Source: Roseovarius albus
Lineage (GTDB): Bacteria > Pseudomonadota > Alphaproteobacteria > Rhodobacterales > Rhodobacteraceae
Direction of reading: 5' to 3'
Assembly (NCBI RefSeq): GCF_900172335.1
Contig: NZ_FWFX01000008.1
Coordinates: 62,001-126,000, forward strand
DNA: 64,000 nt
The translations under genes were made by a program, and so were the position numbers. Of this stretch, positions 10,073 to 18,623 are shown piece after piece; the stretch's first letter is position 1, and each line of letters opens with the position of its first letter. The notes beneath the pieces were generated by a model. It did no database searches. It saw nothing but the letters and a program-made list of their open reading frames with translations, and was not told the DNA's origin.

Positions 10073-11041
10073 TCAGGGATTTTCAGCCATCTTTCGCTGA
10101 CGCCGCACCGCCTGAGGGGTGACGTTGAACAAAGCGCGATAGTGGCGGGTAAAACCGCTGGGAAATCCGCAGGCCAAGGCGATTTCGCTGATTGGCATGG
10201 TTGTATTCAAAAGCAGGTTATTTGCCTGATTAAGGCGCAAAGCACGGTAGTATTCTGTTGGGCGCGTGCTCAGCTTGTCGCGAAAGCGTCGCTCAAGTGA
10301 ACGGCTTGAAACCCCGATCAACCGAACCAGTTCGGCAATCGGCAAAGGTTCTTCGATATTGGCTTGCATCAGTTCGATACATTCATCCAACTCCTTGTCA
10401 CCGGTCAACACAATGCGTTTACCACCATAAGGCTGCAATGTGCCCAGATCGCGAATCCGGTCATGCAAAAGAATGTCTGCCACCGTGGAAACCGTTGCTG
10501 ACGGAATGTGTCGCGCCATAATCGTCAGGGTCACATCAACGGTCGATCCCATTCCAGCGCTGGTGATAATCTGGCCGCGCTCAGTAGCCAGCACCTGCGT
10601 GCCATCGCCAAGTCCAATTTGCTCTTGCAGCAGTGCGCGGTTTTCCCAATGGGTGGTCAGATCCGGATCACCGCGCTCCTCGATGAAACGGCTTGCAGCT
10701 TCGGCCAGCAAGATCACCTTGCTGTTACGTGCCACATAGACATCAATCACCCGCCCCATCGAAAGCCCTGAGCAGCCCGGATCGGAATTGCCCAGAACAA
10801 AAACATAATTCGCATCCGGACGGCTCTCAAACGGTACAGTTTCGACCACCGCGTCCGACAAACAGCGGATCGGTCCACCCTCACGTGACAATGATCGCCA
10901 TTTGAACACCGGACGCAAAGACACGCGATTGGCCAACCGCAATTGATCGACCACCGCAGTGTATTCAGTTAACACAAAGCCATCGACTAACAGCAGATCA
11001 ACGGTCACCAAGGGGGGGGTATGATCAGCAGCCGGATTCAC
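10073..11041 (-). CDS. GlxA-family transcriptional regulator (DJ-1/PfpI domain plus AraC HTH)
   Basis: A 322-residue protein. Residues 10-190 form a class-I glutamine-amidotransferase-like (DJ-1/PfpI) domain, with VDLLLVDGFVLTEYTAVVDQLRLAN at its start. Residues 215-315 are the AraC double HTH (LPIAELVRLIGVSSRSLERRFRD and ISEIALACGFPSGFTRHYRALF). This architecture is that of GbdR, SouR and CdhR, which control glycine betaine, dimethylglycine, sarcosine and carnitine breakdown in pseudomonads. The start is a GTG immediately after the stop of the homocysteine methyltransferase gene, so the two are co-translated. The nearby FAD-GcvT genes make a role in methylated amine catabolism likely (inference). 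Confidence 0.88.
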   Translation of the reverse strand: MNPAADHTPPLVTVDLLLVDGFVLTEYTAVVDQLRLANRVSLRPVFKWRSLSREGGPIRCLSDAVVETVPFESRPDANYVFVLGNSDPGCSGLSMGRVIDVYVARNSKVILLAEAASRFIEERGDPDLTTHWENRALLQEQIGLGDGTQVLATERGQIITSAGMGSTVDVTLTIMARHIPSATVSTVADILLHDRIRDLGTLQPYGGKRIVLTGDKELDECIELMQANIEEPLPIAELVRLIGVSSRSLERRFRDKLSTRPTEYYRALRLNQANNLLLNTTMPISEIALACGFPSGFTRHYRALFNVTPQAVRRQRKMAENP

Positions 11042-11935
11042 TTACACGCCTCGCTCCGAGTTTGCGCCAAACCGGCGCGCCAATTCGGCAATATGGGCAG
11101 GGCCCACTTCACAGCACCCGCCAACCATCGTCGCCCCTGCGTCACACCAGTTTTGTGCAAACTCTGCATAGCGATCAGGCCCCAGGTCGGTACGGGTCTG
11201 CAGAATATCCACCGTGGCCCCGATTGAATCAAAATCGGCGGCAATTCCGGTAAAGCCGTTGGCATAGGCACCGACAGGTGCGCCAAGCTTGACCAGTTCA
11301 GGGATCGCCATGGTCACTGCCTCAGGCACCGAGCAGTTGACCAACAACGTCGCTGGCTTGAACTCATTGACCAGAGGCGCCAGATCGCTCAGGGCTTCGC
11401 CAGAGCGCAACTTTCCACCATCGTTGTCATCCACAGACACAGAAAGCCAGACAGGCTTGCCTGTGACGCTCGCTCCCATCAAACCACCACGCGCCTGATC
11501 GACCGAGGACATTGTTTCCAGAACATGCACATCCACATAATCCGCATGAATGCGAGCCAGCGGCGCATAGCCCTCAGCCGCCTGATCTGAAGGAGGGGCC
11601 TTGTCCGGCTGATAGGAAAACCCCATCGGTCCCAAAGATCCGGCCACCAAGCCACGTCCGGCCGCGTCACGCGCCTCGCATGCCAACCTACAAGACAGAT
11701 GCGCCAGTTCTTCGAGACGTTCCAGAATGCCATGCGTTTCCAGACGATCCGGCAGCACTGAATAGCTATTGGTCGTGGCTACATCTGCACCGGCTGCAAA
11801 AAAATCGTCGTGCACCGCACGCACCAGCTCTGGATTATCCAGCAGGGCTTGGACAGACCAAAGCGAGGTCGCCTTGCCAGCCCGGGCAATCAGCTCTTGG
11901 CCCATGCCGCCATCCAGAATCGATATAGCGCTCAC
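11042..11935 (-). CDS. homocysteine S-methyltransferase family protein
   Basis: A protein of about 297 residues. LDGGMGQEL at the N-terminus, LVNCS (first zinc cysteine region) and VGGCCEVGP (the other two cysteines) are the signature of the betaine-homocysteine / S-methylmethionine-homocysteine methyltransferase fold. It would transfer a methyl group from a methylated donor such as a betaine or S-methyl compound to homocysteine, or possibly another thiol. I chose the GTG at 11935, eight bases after AGGAG; a GTG at 11944 overlaps the ribosome site. It is the middle of a tight cupin / dehydrogenase / methyltransferase / regulator run. The donor is not known. Confidence 0.83.
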   Translation of the reverse strand: MSAISILDGGMGQELIARAGKATSLWSVQALLDNPELVRAVHDDFFAAGADVATTNSYSVLPDRLETHGILERLEELAHLSCRLACEARDAAGRGLVAGSLGPMGFSYQPDKAPPSDQAAEGYAPLARIHADYVDVHVLETMSSVDQARGGLMGASVTGKPVWLSVSVDDNDGGKLRSGEALSDLAPLVNEFKPATLLVNCSVPEAVTMAIPELVKLGAPVGAYANGFTGIAADFDSIGATVDILQTRTDLGPDRYAEFAQNWCDAGATMVGGCCEVGPAHIAELARRFGANSERGV

Positions 11936-11968
11936 TTGTGGCACTCCTGTTGTCTTGACCCGATGCTT

Positions 11969-13042
11969 TTACGCGTCCTTGGTATCCCAAGGCAATAACA
12001 CCAGCTTGCCTGGAAGGCGTTTGGCTGCAAATTCTTCTTGTGCGTCCGCAATTTGTTGCAATGGGTAGGTTTTTGACACCAAGGGGCGCAAGGCTCCCTT
12101 ATTGATCAGATCCACCAGTTTCCCGAACACCTCACGTGACTGATAGGTCGAACCAAAGATGGTCAGGTCGTTCAGATAGATTGTCCTCAGGTCTGCTTCA
12201 ACAATCGGGCCGGCAATTGCGCCTGACGTGGCATAACGCCCACCGGGGCGCAGTGCATCGATCAGCTTGCCCCAATCAGGCCCGCCAACCAGATCAATCA
12301 CAACCTGCACCGATTGTTCACCCGGGGTGTCCCCGCGCCCCAGAATGTCAATGGCACCAGCCTCTCGCACCATCTCTGCTTTCGACGGGCTAGTTTGGGC
12401 CAAAACATGCGCTCCGCGCAGGGCCGCCAGTTGCACCGCTGCCATGCCCACGCCGCCGGATGCCCCGGTGATCAGAACGGTCTCACCCTCTTTCAGACCT
12501 GCACGTTCCAATAGCCCCATCGCGGTGCCAAAGGCGCAAGGCATGGCCCCGATCTCGATGTCGCTGAGCGGCGATGAGCTGACATCGTAAAGCTGATCTG
12601 CGGCCACGCAGCAATACTGGGCAAAGGCCCCATCATATTCGGATCCCAGCGCCTGAAATCCAAAAGGGTTTTCATCCGTTGGGTGCGGTTGATTGATTGG
12701 GCAGGTGACACGTTGGCCAATCGAAAATGCACTAGCATCCGCCCCCAAGGCCACAACCTCACCACACAGATCTCCACCTTGAATGCGCGGGAACTGCAAC
12801 GCTCCGCCCCAGCCACCCGACTCGACCTCTTCGTCAACGGAATCTGTCGCACCAGTCACTTCCTTGGCGTACCAGCCGATACGTGTGTTGATGTCGGTGT
12901 TGTTCACGCCAGCGGCCAACACCTTGACCAACACCTCGCCGGCATCCGGCTGAGGCACGGGTATATCTTCACGCCACTCCAAAACCTCGGGGCCTCCGTG
13001 GCCTGTCAGATAGACGCCGCTCATTGTGGTGGGAAGTGTCAT
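11969..13042 (-). CDS. zinc-type alcohol dehydrogenase / quinone oxidoreductase-like MDR protein
   Basis: A 357-residue medium-chain dehydrogenase/reductase. The N-terminal GroES-like domain contains VKVLAAGVNNTDINTRIGWY and GGDLCGEVVALG, and the nucleotide domain contains VLITGASGGVGMAAVQLA. The catalytic zinc cysteine of true alcohol dehydrogenases is replaced by asparagine (GVNNTD), which points to the quinone-oxidoreductase branch using NADPH. AGAGG precedes the ATG at 13042. It lies 11 bp downstream of the cupin gene and 33 bp upstream of the methyltransferase gene, so it belongs to the same operon. The substrate is unknown. Confidence 0.85.
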   Translation of the reverse strand: MTLPTTMSGVYLTGHGGPEVLEWREDIPVPQPDAGEVLVKVLAAGVNNTDINTRIGWYAKEVTGATDSVDEEVESGGWGGALQFPRIQGGDLCGEVVALGADASAFSIGQRVTCPINQPHPTDENPFGFQALGSEYDGAFAQYCCVAADQLYDVSSSPLSDIEIGAMPCAFGTAMGLLERAGLKEGETVLITGASGGVGMAAVQLAALRGAHVLAQTSPSKAEMVREAGAIDILGRGDTPGEQSVQVVIDLVGGPDWGKLIDALRPGGRYATSGAIAGPIVEADLRTIYLNDLTIFGSTYQSREVFGKLVDLINKGALRPLVSKTYPLQQIADAQEEFAAKRLPGKLVLLPWDTKDA

Positions 13043-13053
13043 GCTCGACCTCT

Positions 13054-13530
13054 TTACTTCACATCGTCTGGATGTGGTGGAACTGGTCCCATTGGAACAA
13101 TGTCATATTTTCCGTTCAGCGCGGCCATCTTCGCATCGTCCGCAAAGTCCGCATCATCCATCGTTCCAAGCTCGGCCAGGAAACCATCAAAGCCAGCTGG
13201 TTGAAAGATCATCAGCATTTTAGCGGGCTTTCCCCCTGCCACCTTGCACGCATGCGGCACCTTGGGCGGCACATGCATCGTTGTGCCCGGCCCACATCGG
13301 TGCCAATCGCCATCAACATAGAAATCCACTTCGCCTTCGAGAAAGTAAAATGTCTCGGCATGGCTGTCGTGGCGGTGCAAACCAAGCGCAAAGCTGGTCT
13401 TGAGGTTATCCTCCATCAGCGTATAGGCTCCGCCGGTGTCTTCGGCCGAGACCTTCACGAAGGTGTGGTCATTTTCCCAATCATAATTTGGCCCCTCGCC
13501 CGGGCCCAATGTCGCATAACGCTTACTCAT
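13054..13530 (-). CDS. cupin domain protein
   Basis: A 158-residue protein. The start is the ATG at 13530 (MSKRYATLGPGEGP), with CGGAGC upstream; the frame continues upstream without a ribosome site. The cupin core reads LGLHRHDSHAETFYFLEGEVDFYVDG, with the metal-binding histidines and glutamate of motif 1, and the second motif is GPGTTMHVPPKVPHACKV. It is a small single-domain beta-barrel, probably a metal-dependent enzyme or sensor in the cytoplasm. It is first in the run cupin / MDR / methyltransferase / regulator. Its reaction cannot be assigned. Confidence 0.8.
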   Translation of the reverse strand: MSKRYATLGPGEGPNYDWENDHTFVKVSAEDTGGAYTLMEDNLKTSFALGLHRHDSHAETFYFLEGEVDFYVDGDWHRCGPGTTMHVPPKVPHACKVAGGKPAKMLMIFQPAGFDGFLAELGTMDDADFADDAKMAALNGKYDIVPMGPVPPHPDDVK

Positions 13531-13675
13531 GATTGTGCTCCGGTCAATTCTGCTGAGATATATCTGGCCACTCAAGTTGGCAGCTTGGCACTTCTACTTG
13601 ATGATTGCCACAACAAGTTCCTAACAATGGTTGACGGAACTTCGGGATTACGGACAATTTAAATTAGTGGTTTGA

Positions 13676-14308
13676 CTATTGCCGGCTCAGCGCAACCTTG
13701 AGCCCAAGGAGGACCAGAATGCTACCACCCAAGCGTTGCGAGATACGATTACCCGACCCAGACTTTTTGAAAAATGCAGTCACCTTCTCGGCCAGAACGA
13801 CACACATGACATCCGCGCTTGAGAACATTATATTAACGACCGTTCCCAAGACCAGCAACTGCGCCCAGATGGCCATCGTTGCGGTTGGATCGGTGAACTG
13901 CGGCAGGAAGGCGACGTAGAAAATCGCTGTCTTGGGGTTGAGCACCTCTACCGTTACGCTTTCCCAAAAGGCCCGGCGCGGGCTTTTGGCATCAACCTTG
14001 AAATTGGCCCCGGGCAGCGCCGCCTTGGTTGTGATCATCTTGTAACCCAACCAGATCAAATAGGCCGCACCCCCAAATTTCAGCACCGCATAGAGCACCG
14101 GAACCGCCTTGAAGAGCACCGCCAGGCCAAGAGCTGCGGCAAAGACATGCACGTACCCGCCCAGGTGAATACCCAGCGCCGCATACCACCCCGCCCTCTG
14201 CCCCCGCGCAATGGTCTGCGCGGCCGCATAAAGCATCGACGGCCCCGGCATGTAGGCGAATACGCTTGTGGCAATGACGAAGGCAATCAGGAGGTCGACG
14301 GATGGCAT
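13676..14308 (-). CDS. LysE-family translocator
   Basis: A 210-residue inner-membrane protein with about six hydrophobic segments. The N-terminal motif FVIATSVFAYMPGPSMLYAAAQTIARGQRAGWYAALGI is the LysE/RhtB signature (PGP with the glycine-rich segment), and NPKTAIFYVAFLPQFTD is the second family motif. LysE proteins export amino acids or related small molecules by proton antiport. It is one of four LysE-family genes in this window. It lies 145 bp upstream of the cupin operon on the same strand and could be part of it. The substrate is unknown. Confidence 0.88.
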   Translation of the reverse strand: MPSVDLLIAFVIATSVFAYMPGPSMLYAAAQTIARGQRAGWYAALGIHLGGYVHVFAAALGLAVLFKAVPVLYAVLKFGGAAYLIWLGYKMITTKAALPGANFKVDAKSPRRAFWESVTVEVLNPKTAIFYVAFLPQFTDPTATMAIWAQLLVLGTVVNIMFSSADVMCVVLAEKVTAFFKKSGSGNRISQRLGGSILVLLGLKVALSRQ

Positions 14309-14445
14309 GTCTGGTAGCCTTTCAAAAGTAATACATCCGATGATTAACGACCAAAGACTGTAAGATCAAACACCCAGTATTGCTGCGAATGTCTACTCAC
14401 ATTACACTATCGATAATCAACGCCACATTGAGTCGAAAAAACGTT

Positions 14446-14643
14446 ATGACTGCCAACCAAATTGCTATGATTGTTTTTCCAATCGGAATTTTGCTTTTCG
14501 TGGGTTACTTAATCACCGTGATGAAACGGGCAAACAAACAAGCCCCGCGCCAAACTCACACCCCACACGCTCCACCCACCGGGGTTGATGTTTACGAAAT
14601 GACACGCAGCAAATTGCAAAGCCATGCAGGGAATGATCGGTAA
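14446..14643 (+). CDS. small single-pass membrane protein, hypothetical
   Basis: A 65-residue open frame from the ATG at 14446. It has one hydrophobic segment (IAMIVFPIGILLFVGYLITVM) followed by a basic, proline-rich tail. No Shine-Dalgarno is obvious, and the longer in-frame start at 14380 adds a non-hydrophobic stretch. It lies alone between a divergent LysE gene and a convergent FAD-GcvT gene. I do not recognise a family. The pattern is typical of real small membrane proteins, but it could be spurious. Confidence 0.4.
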   Translation: MTANQIAMIVFPIGILLFVGYLITVMKRANKQAPRQTHTPHAPPTGVDVYEMTRSKLQSHAGNDR

Positions 14644-14715
14644 GGTCCTACTTTACAACAATTTCTAGGCTGCATTGCGGCCATTCCTTTAGAACACTGT
14701 ATGCTAAAATCCAAA

Positions 14716-14745
14716 ACAAAAGACCTCGGCAGTTGCCGGGGCCTT
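14716..14745 (-). terminator. intrinsic terminator of the FAD-GcvT/GFA operon
   Basis: On the minus strand AAGGCCCCGGCA and TGCCGAGGTCTT pair over 12 positions with one mismatch and one G-T pair, and TTTTGTTTTGG follows. It lies about 25 bp after the stop at 14770 and would end the eight-gene operon. Confidence 0.7.
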
Positions 14746-14769
14746 CTGTCATTCAAGCTTGCATCAAGT

Positions 14770-17217
14770 TCAGGCGCGCAGGCGTTCGTTGGCCGGATCC
14801 CACATCGGTTGATCCTCCTGCACAACCGCCTTGCATTTTACGCCATAGATCTCGACCTCCAGCTCGGTACCCGGCACAGCCAGATCGGTGCGTACCATGC
14901 CCAGCGCGATGCTGGAGTTCACGCGGTAGCCCCAGGCACCCGAAGTGGTTTCGCCGACGATCTCATCACCATGTGAAATGCATGACATGTAAGGCGCGTC
15001 CGCATTACCAGCGTCAACCTTTAGCGTGACAAAGGCTTTCTTGCGGCCTTGCTGCTTTTCAGACTGAATCGCTGCTTTGCCGGTAAAGTCCTGCGGCTTA
15101 TCGAGCTTGACGAAGCGCTCCAGACCACCTTCGAGCATCGAATAATCAGTGCTCAGGTCGCCCTTCCATGCGCGGTAACCTTTTTCGATCCGCAAGGAGT
15201 TCAACGCGTACATGCCGAACGGCTTGGCGCCTGCACCAAAGATCGCCTCGTAGATGGCTGGCATGTCTTCGTTGGCGGCGTGAACCTCCCAACCCAACTC
15301 GCCGGTGAAGCTCACTCGGATCAGGAAAGCATCCTTGCCTGCAACCTTGGCCCACTGATGTGTCAGCCAGCCTTGGCTCAGATCGGCATCGGTCAAACCG
15401 GCCAGAACATCACGAGAGGTCGGGCCCGCCACCAGAAGCGCATCACGATCATTGGTGGTTTCCGTAACGGTCACGCCAGCAGGCACCGAATTGCGCACCA
15501 TGTCACCATCGTGCCACTGCGCTGTTGCCGCCGTGATCAGGACAAAGCTGTCTTCCTCCAGGCGGATGCAGGAGAATTCGGTCACGATCCGGCCACGGCT
15601 GTCGGCCACGTAAACCAGATTGATCCGACCCACTTTAGGCAGACCACCGGTTACGAAACCGCGTAGCCACTCGTCAGCGCCTTCGCCCTTGACCCACAGG
15701 CGGGTAAAGCCCGGCAGGTCCAGAACGCCACAGGCATCGCGCACCGCTTCGCACTCTTCCTTGATGCGTTGCTCCCACGGGCCGGAGCGGCCCCATGTGT
15801 GTGTCGAGGCCTCAGAGGTGTCGTCACCCGGCTGCGCAAACCAGTTGGCACGTTCCCAACCGTTATAAGCGCCCATGACGCCGCCCAGTTTTTTGACCCT
15901 GGCGTGGTTTGGCGACAGCTTCTTGTCGCGCGCTGCTGGCCATTCATGCTGAGGGAAATGCATGGCGTATTCGTTACCGTAAACTTCCATGCCTTTCTGG
16001 TTGCAGTAGTCCTGATCGGTATAGTCGGTGTAACGGCGCGGATCGACAGCCCACATATCCCACTCGGTATGACCATCAACGATCCATTCCGCCAGAACTT
16101 TACCTGCGCCACCGCCTTGCGCGATCCCGAAAGTAAAGACGCAAGCCTCAAAGGCATTTTTTACACCTGGCATTGGGCCGATCAGCGGCAGGCCATCCGG
16201 CGCATAAGGGATCGGTCCGTTGATCACGCTGCTGACACCCGAGGACGCCATCAGCGGCACCCGCTCCATCGCGTCGGTCACGATGTCTTCAATCCGGTCT
16301 AGATCGTCCTGCCAAAGCTGGAAGCTGAAGTCGTCCGGCATCTGATCGTCTTCGGTCATCCAGTGACCTTTGCAGTTCGGCTCGTATGGACCGAGGTTGT
16401 AACCGTTCTTTTCCTGACGCAGGTAGTAAGACACATCTACGTCACGGATCAGCGGCAGCTTGCCGCCATGCTCTTTTGACCAGGCTTCGACCTCTGGGAT
16501 CTGCTCGGTCAGCAGGTACTGGTGGCTCATCACCATCATCGGCACGGTACGACCGCCATAAGGCTTGAACCATTCACCAACGCGTTGTGCATAGTAACCA
16601 GCCGCGTTGACGACATAGTCACACTCGATGTCGCCCTTTTCGGTGTGCACAACCCATGTGCCATCATCGTTCTGCGTGACACCAGTGGCTGGGCAGAAAC
16701 GGATGATTTTCTGGCCCATGTCGCGGGCACCTTTGGCCAATGCTTGAGTCACCTGTGCCGGGTCGATGTCACCATCGCTTGGATCCCAAAGAACACCTTC
16801 CAGATCGTGGGTTTCCAGGAACGGATAGCGCGCTTTCGCCTCTTCCGGCGTCCACATTTCCATCTCGATGCCCTGATAGCGGCCCATCGACAAGGCGCGC
16901 TCAAATTCCTGCATCCGCTCTTTGGTGTGCGCCAGACGGATCGAGCCCGACTGGTGATAGTTCATCGGATAATCAACCTCTTCGGCCAAACCGCTGTACA
17001 GTTCGGTCGAATAGCGCTGCATGTTCATAATCGACCAGCTGGTCGAAAAGGTCGGCACGTTGCCCGCCGCGTGCCATGTGGAACCAGCCGTCAGCTCGTT
17101 CTTTTCCAGCAGCACACAGTCCGTCCAGCCCTTTTTGGCCAGATGGTACAAAGACGAACAGCCAACGACGCCGCCCCCAATGATTACAACCTTTGCTTTG
17201 GTTGGTATGTCAGCCAT
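14770..17217 (-). CDS. FAD-dependent oxidoreductase fused to GcvT domain (dimethylglycine dehydrogenase-like)
   Basis: An 815-residue protein. VVIIGGGVVGCSSLYHLAKKGW is the FAD fold, with TAGSTWHAAGNVPTF as the DAO-type flavin motif, where the histidine is the covalent FAD site in dimethylglycine dehydrogenase. The C-terminal half is the tetrahydrofolate-binding GcvT domain (GELGWEVHAANED, SLRIEKGYRAWKGDL). It should oxidise an N-methyl amine and release the carbon as methylene-THF or formaldehyde. GGAA precedes the ATG at 17217. It is the last gene of the XRE-cupin / LysE / GFA operon, 11 bp after a GFA gene, which ties formaldehyde handling to its reaction (inference). The actual substrate is unknown. 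Confidence 0.88.
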   Translation of the reverse strand: MADIPTKAKVVIIGGGVVGCSSLYHLAKKGWTDCVLLEKNELTAGSTWHAAGNVPTFSTSWSIMNMQRYSTELYSGLAEEVDYPMNYHQSGSIRLAHTKERMQEFERALSMGRYQGIEMEMWTPEEAKARYPFLETHDLEGVLWDPSDGDIDPAQVTQALAKGARDMGQKIIRFCPATGVTQNDDGTWVVHTEKGDIECDYVVNAAGYYAQRVGEWFKPYGGRTVPMMVMSHQYLLTEQIPEVEAWSKEHGGKLPLIRDVDVSYYLRQEKNGYNLGPYEPNCKGHWMTEDDQMPDDFSFQLWQDDLDRIEDIVTDAMERVPLMASSGVSSVINGPIPYAPDGLPLIGPMPGVKNAFEACVFTFGIAQGGGAGKVLAEWIVDGHTEWDMWAVDPRRYTDYTDQDYCNQKGMEVYGNEYAMHFPQHEWPAARDKKLSPNHARVKKLGGVMGAYNGWERANWFAQPGDDTSEASTHTWGRSGPWEQRIKEECEAVRDACGVLDLPGFTRLWVKGEGADEWLRGFVTGGLPKVGRINLVYVADSRGRIVTEFSCIRLEEDSFVLITAATAQWHDGDMVRNSVPAGVTVTETTNDRDALLVAGPTSRDVLAGLTDADLSQGWLTHQWAKVAGKDAFLIRVSFTGELGWEVHAANEDMPAIYEAIFGAGAKPFGMYALNSLRIEKGYRAWKGDLSTDYSMLEGGLERFVKLDKPQDFTGKAAIQSEKQQGRKKAFVTLKVDAGNADAPYMSCISHGDEIVGETTSGAWGYRVNSSIALGMVRTDLAVPGTELEVEIYGVKCKAVVQEDQPMWDPANERLRA

Positions 17218-17228
17218 GAGTCAATTCC

Positions 17229-17618
17229 TTATTCATAGGTGTCATATTGTGGTGCGGAACAAGAGATGTCGTAATGGTCCCCCTTGTCCGCCAAAAAGAT
17301 GTGTTTTCCAGTTTTCAATCCGGTGGGTTGGGTCAAAGTCCCGGCCCCGATTGCGATGCGGCCTTTACCCAAGCGTTCAAAGAACAGACTTGATCCGCAC
17401 TCTGTGCAAAATCCGCGACGTGCGATGTCAGAGGAAGCATACCATTTCAGGCTGTCTTGCCCCTTGATAGTAACCGCATGCAAAGGTACGGAAACTGACG
17501 CCCAAGCATGCCCACTTGTCCGCTGGCATTGCCCGCAATGGCAAATAGTCACGTCTGGGAACTCCGCCTCGACTTCATAAGTCACAGCGCCGCATTCGCA
17601 TGTTCCGTTGCTTTTCAT
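17229..17618 (-). CDS. GFA family protein, copy 1 (full zinc sites)
   Basis: A 129-residue protein of the GFA/CENP-V fold, named after glutathione-dependent formaldehyde-activating enzyme. It has CECGAVTYEV (first CxC), TICHCGQCQRTSGHAW (CHCxxC, the catalytic-type zinc site) and ARRGFCTECGSSLFF (CxxC, completing the structural zinc site). GFA proteins act in the cytoplasm; the founding member speeds formation of S-hydroxymethylglutathione, but most homologues have no proven activity. It is four bases after the LysE stop and 11 bases before the FAD-GcvT gene. It is one of four GFA paralogues in this operon. Confidence 0.88.
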   Translation of the reverse strand: MKSNGTCECGAVTYEVEAEFPDVTICHCGQCQRTSGHAWASVSVPLHAVTIKGQDSLKWYASSDIARRGFCTECGSSLFFERLGKGRIAIGAGTLTQPTGLKTGKHIFLADKGDHYDISCSAPQYDTYE

Positions 17619-17622
17619 CGGC

Positions 17623-18249
17623 CTATTCCCAAACCAACCGGGCCGCCAGCCCGGTAAACATGATCGCCGACAGCCTGTTTAACAGACGGCTTTTCGCCCG
17701 CAGGACATGTGCGAACACCCCAGCAGCGGCTCCAAGCGACAGCGAAAACGCCATGCCGAATGCCAGAAAAATTGCCCCCAGAACTACGATCTGCATCCAC
17801 ATCGGCCCAATCGTAGGATCGGTAAACTGGGGGATAAAGGCAAAGATAAAGAGTGCAGTCTTGGGGTTCAGCACATTGGTGACAAAACCACGTCGGATCG
17901 CGCGGCCAACGCTGACCGCAGCCCGGCCCTCGCCCAGATCTCCGCTCGCGCGCCACGCCTGCACCGCCAGAAATACGAGATACGCCGCCCCGGCATATCG
18001 GATCGCATCATACGCCAAGGGCCACGCCAGCAGCAGCGCGGACAGGCCTGCCGCGGCCATCACAACATGCAGAGCGACACCCAGATTGACGCCCAGCGCC
18101 GCAGCCATGCCAATACGGGATCCACTGCTGATTCCACTGGCAGAGACAAAGATAAAATCTGCCCCCGGTGTCAGGTTCAGCAAAATCCCGGCGCCGATGA
18201 AGGTCAGCAAAACCGCGGGGTCAAACCCTGTCAGAACGTCCCACATCAC
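17623..18249 (-). CDS. LysE-family translocator, operon copy 2
   Basis: A 208-residue membrane protein with about six hydrophobic segments. LLNLTPGADFIFVSASGISSGSRIGMAAALGVNLG is the LysE/RhtB N-terminal signature, and NPKTALFIFAFIPQFTDP is the second motif. It overlaps the preceding GFA gene by four bases (ATGA), so translation is coupled. Exporters of this family remove amino acids or similar compounds. Here it may export a product or toxic adduct of the demethylation pathway (inference). It is not closely similar to the other LysE gene of the operon by eye. Confidence 0.87.
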   Translation of the reverse strand: MMWDVLTGFDPAVLLTFIGAGILLNLTPGADFIFVSASGISSGSRIGMAAALGVNLGVALHVVMAAAGLSALLLAWPLAYDAIRYAGAAYLVFLAVQAWRASGDLGEGRAAVSVGRAIRRGFVTNVLNPKTALFIFAFIPQFTDPTIGPMWMQIVVLGAIFLAFGMAFSLSLGAAAGVFAHVLRAKSRLLNRLSAIMFTGLAARLVWE

Positions 18250-18623
18250 GATTCTCCCACAATCGGTAGACCATCAGCGATATCGTAGTAATCACCCTTG
18301 CTGGCCACGAAGATGTGCTTTTGCAGCTTGATTTCGCTATCGTCGTTCAACGATCCAAGCGAGAAACTGATGGTGTCCTCATCATGCGCTTGCCAGAACA
18401 GGGACGATCCACATTTTGGGCAAAATCCGCGGCGCGCCTCTTCGCTGGCTTCAAACCAGCGCACCGGGCCTTTGATGGTGATCAAGTCTTCAAGCACATA
18501 AGCCGAGGCCCACAGGTGGCCGGATTGCCTGCGACATTGGCTACAATGGCAGACCGACGCACCCTGCGGCTTACCTTCGACCTCATAGGAAACCGCTCCG
18601 CACAAACATTGTCCCTGCATCAT
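18246..18623 (-). CDS. GFA family protein, copy 2 (full zinc sites)
   Basis: A 125-residue GFA-fold protein. It shows QCLCGAVSYEV (CxC), SVCHCSQCRRQSGHLW (CHCxxC) and ARRGFCPKCGSSLFW (CxxC), then the typical C-terminal HIFVASKGDYYDIADGLP. All seven expected zinc cysteines are present. The ATG at 18623 overlaps the stop of GFA copy 3 (ATGA), and its own stop overlaps the LysE start. The C-terminal KGDYYDI is shared with the other copies, which points to duplication within the operon. Confidence 0.88.
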   Translation of the reverse strand: MMQGQCLCGAVSYEVEGKPQGASVCHCSQCRRQSGHLWASAYVLEDLITIKGPVRWFEASEEARRGFCPKCGSSLFWQAHDEDTISFSLGSLNDDSEIKLQKHIFVASKGDYYDIADGLPIVGES

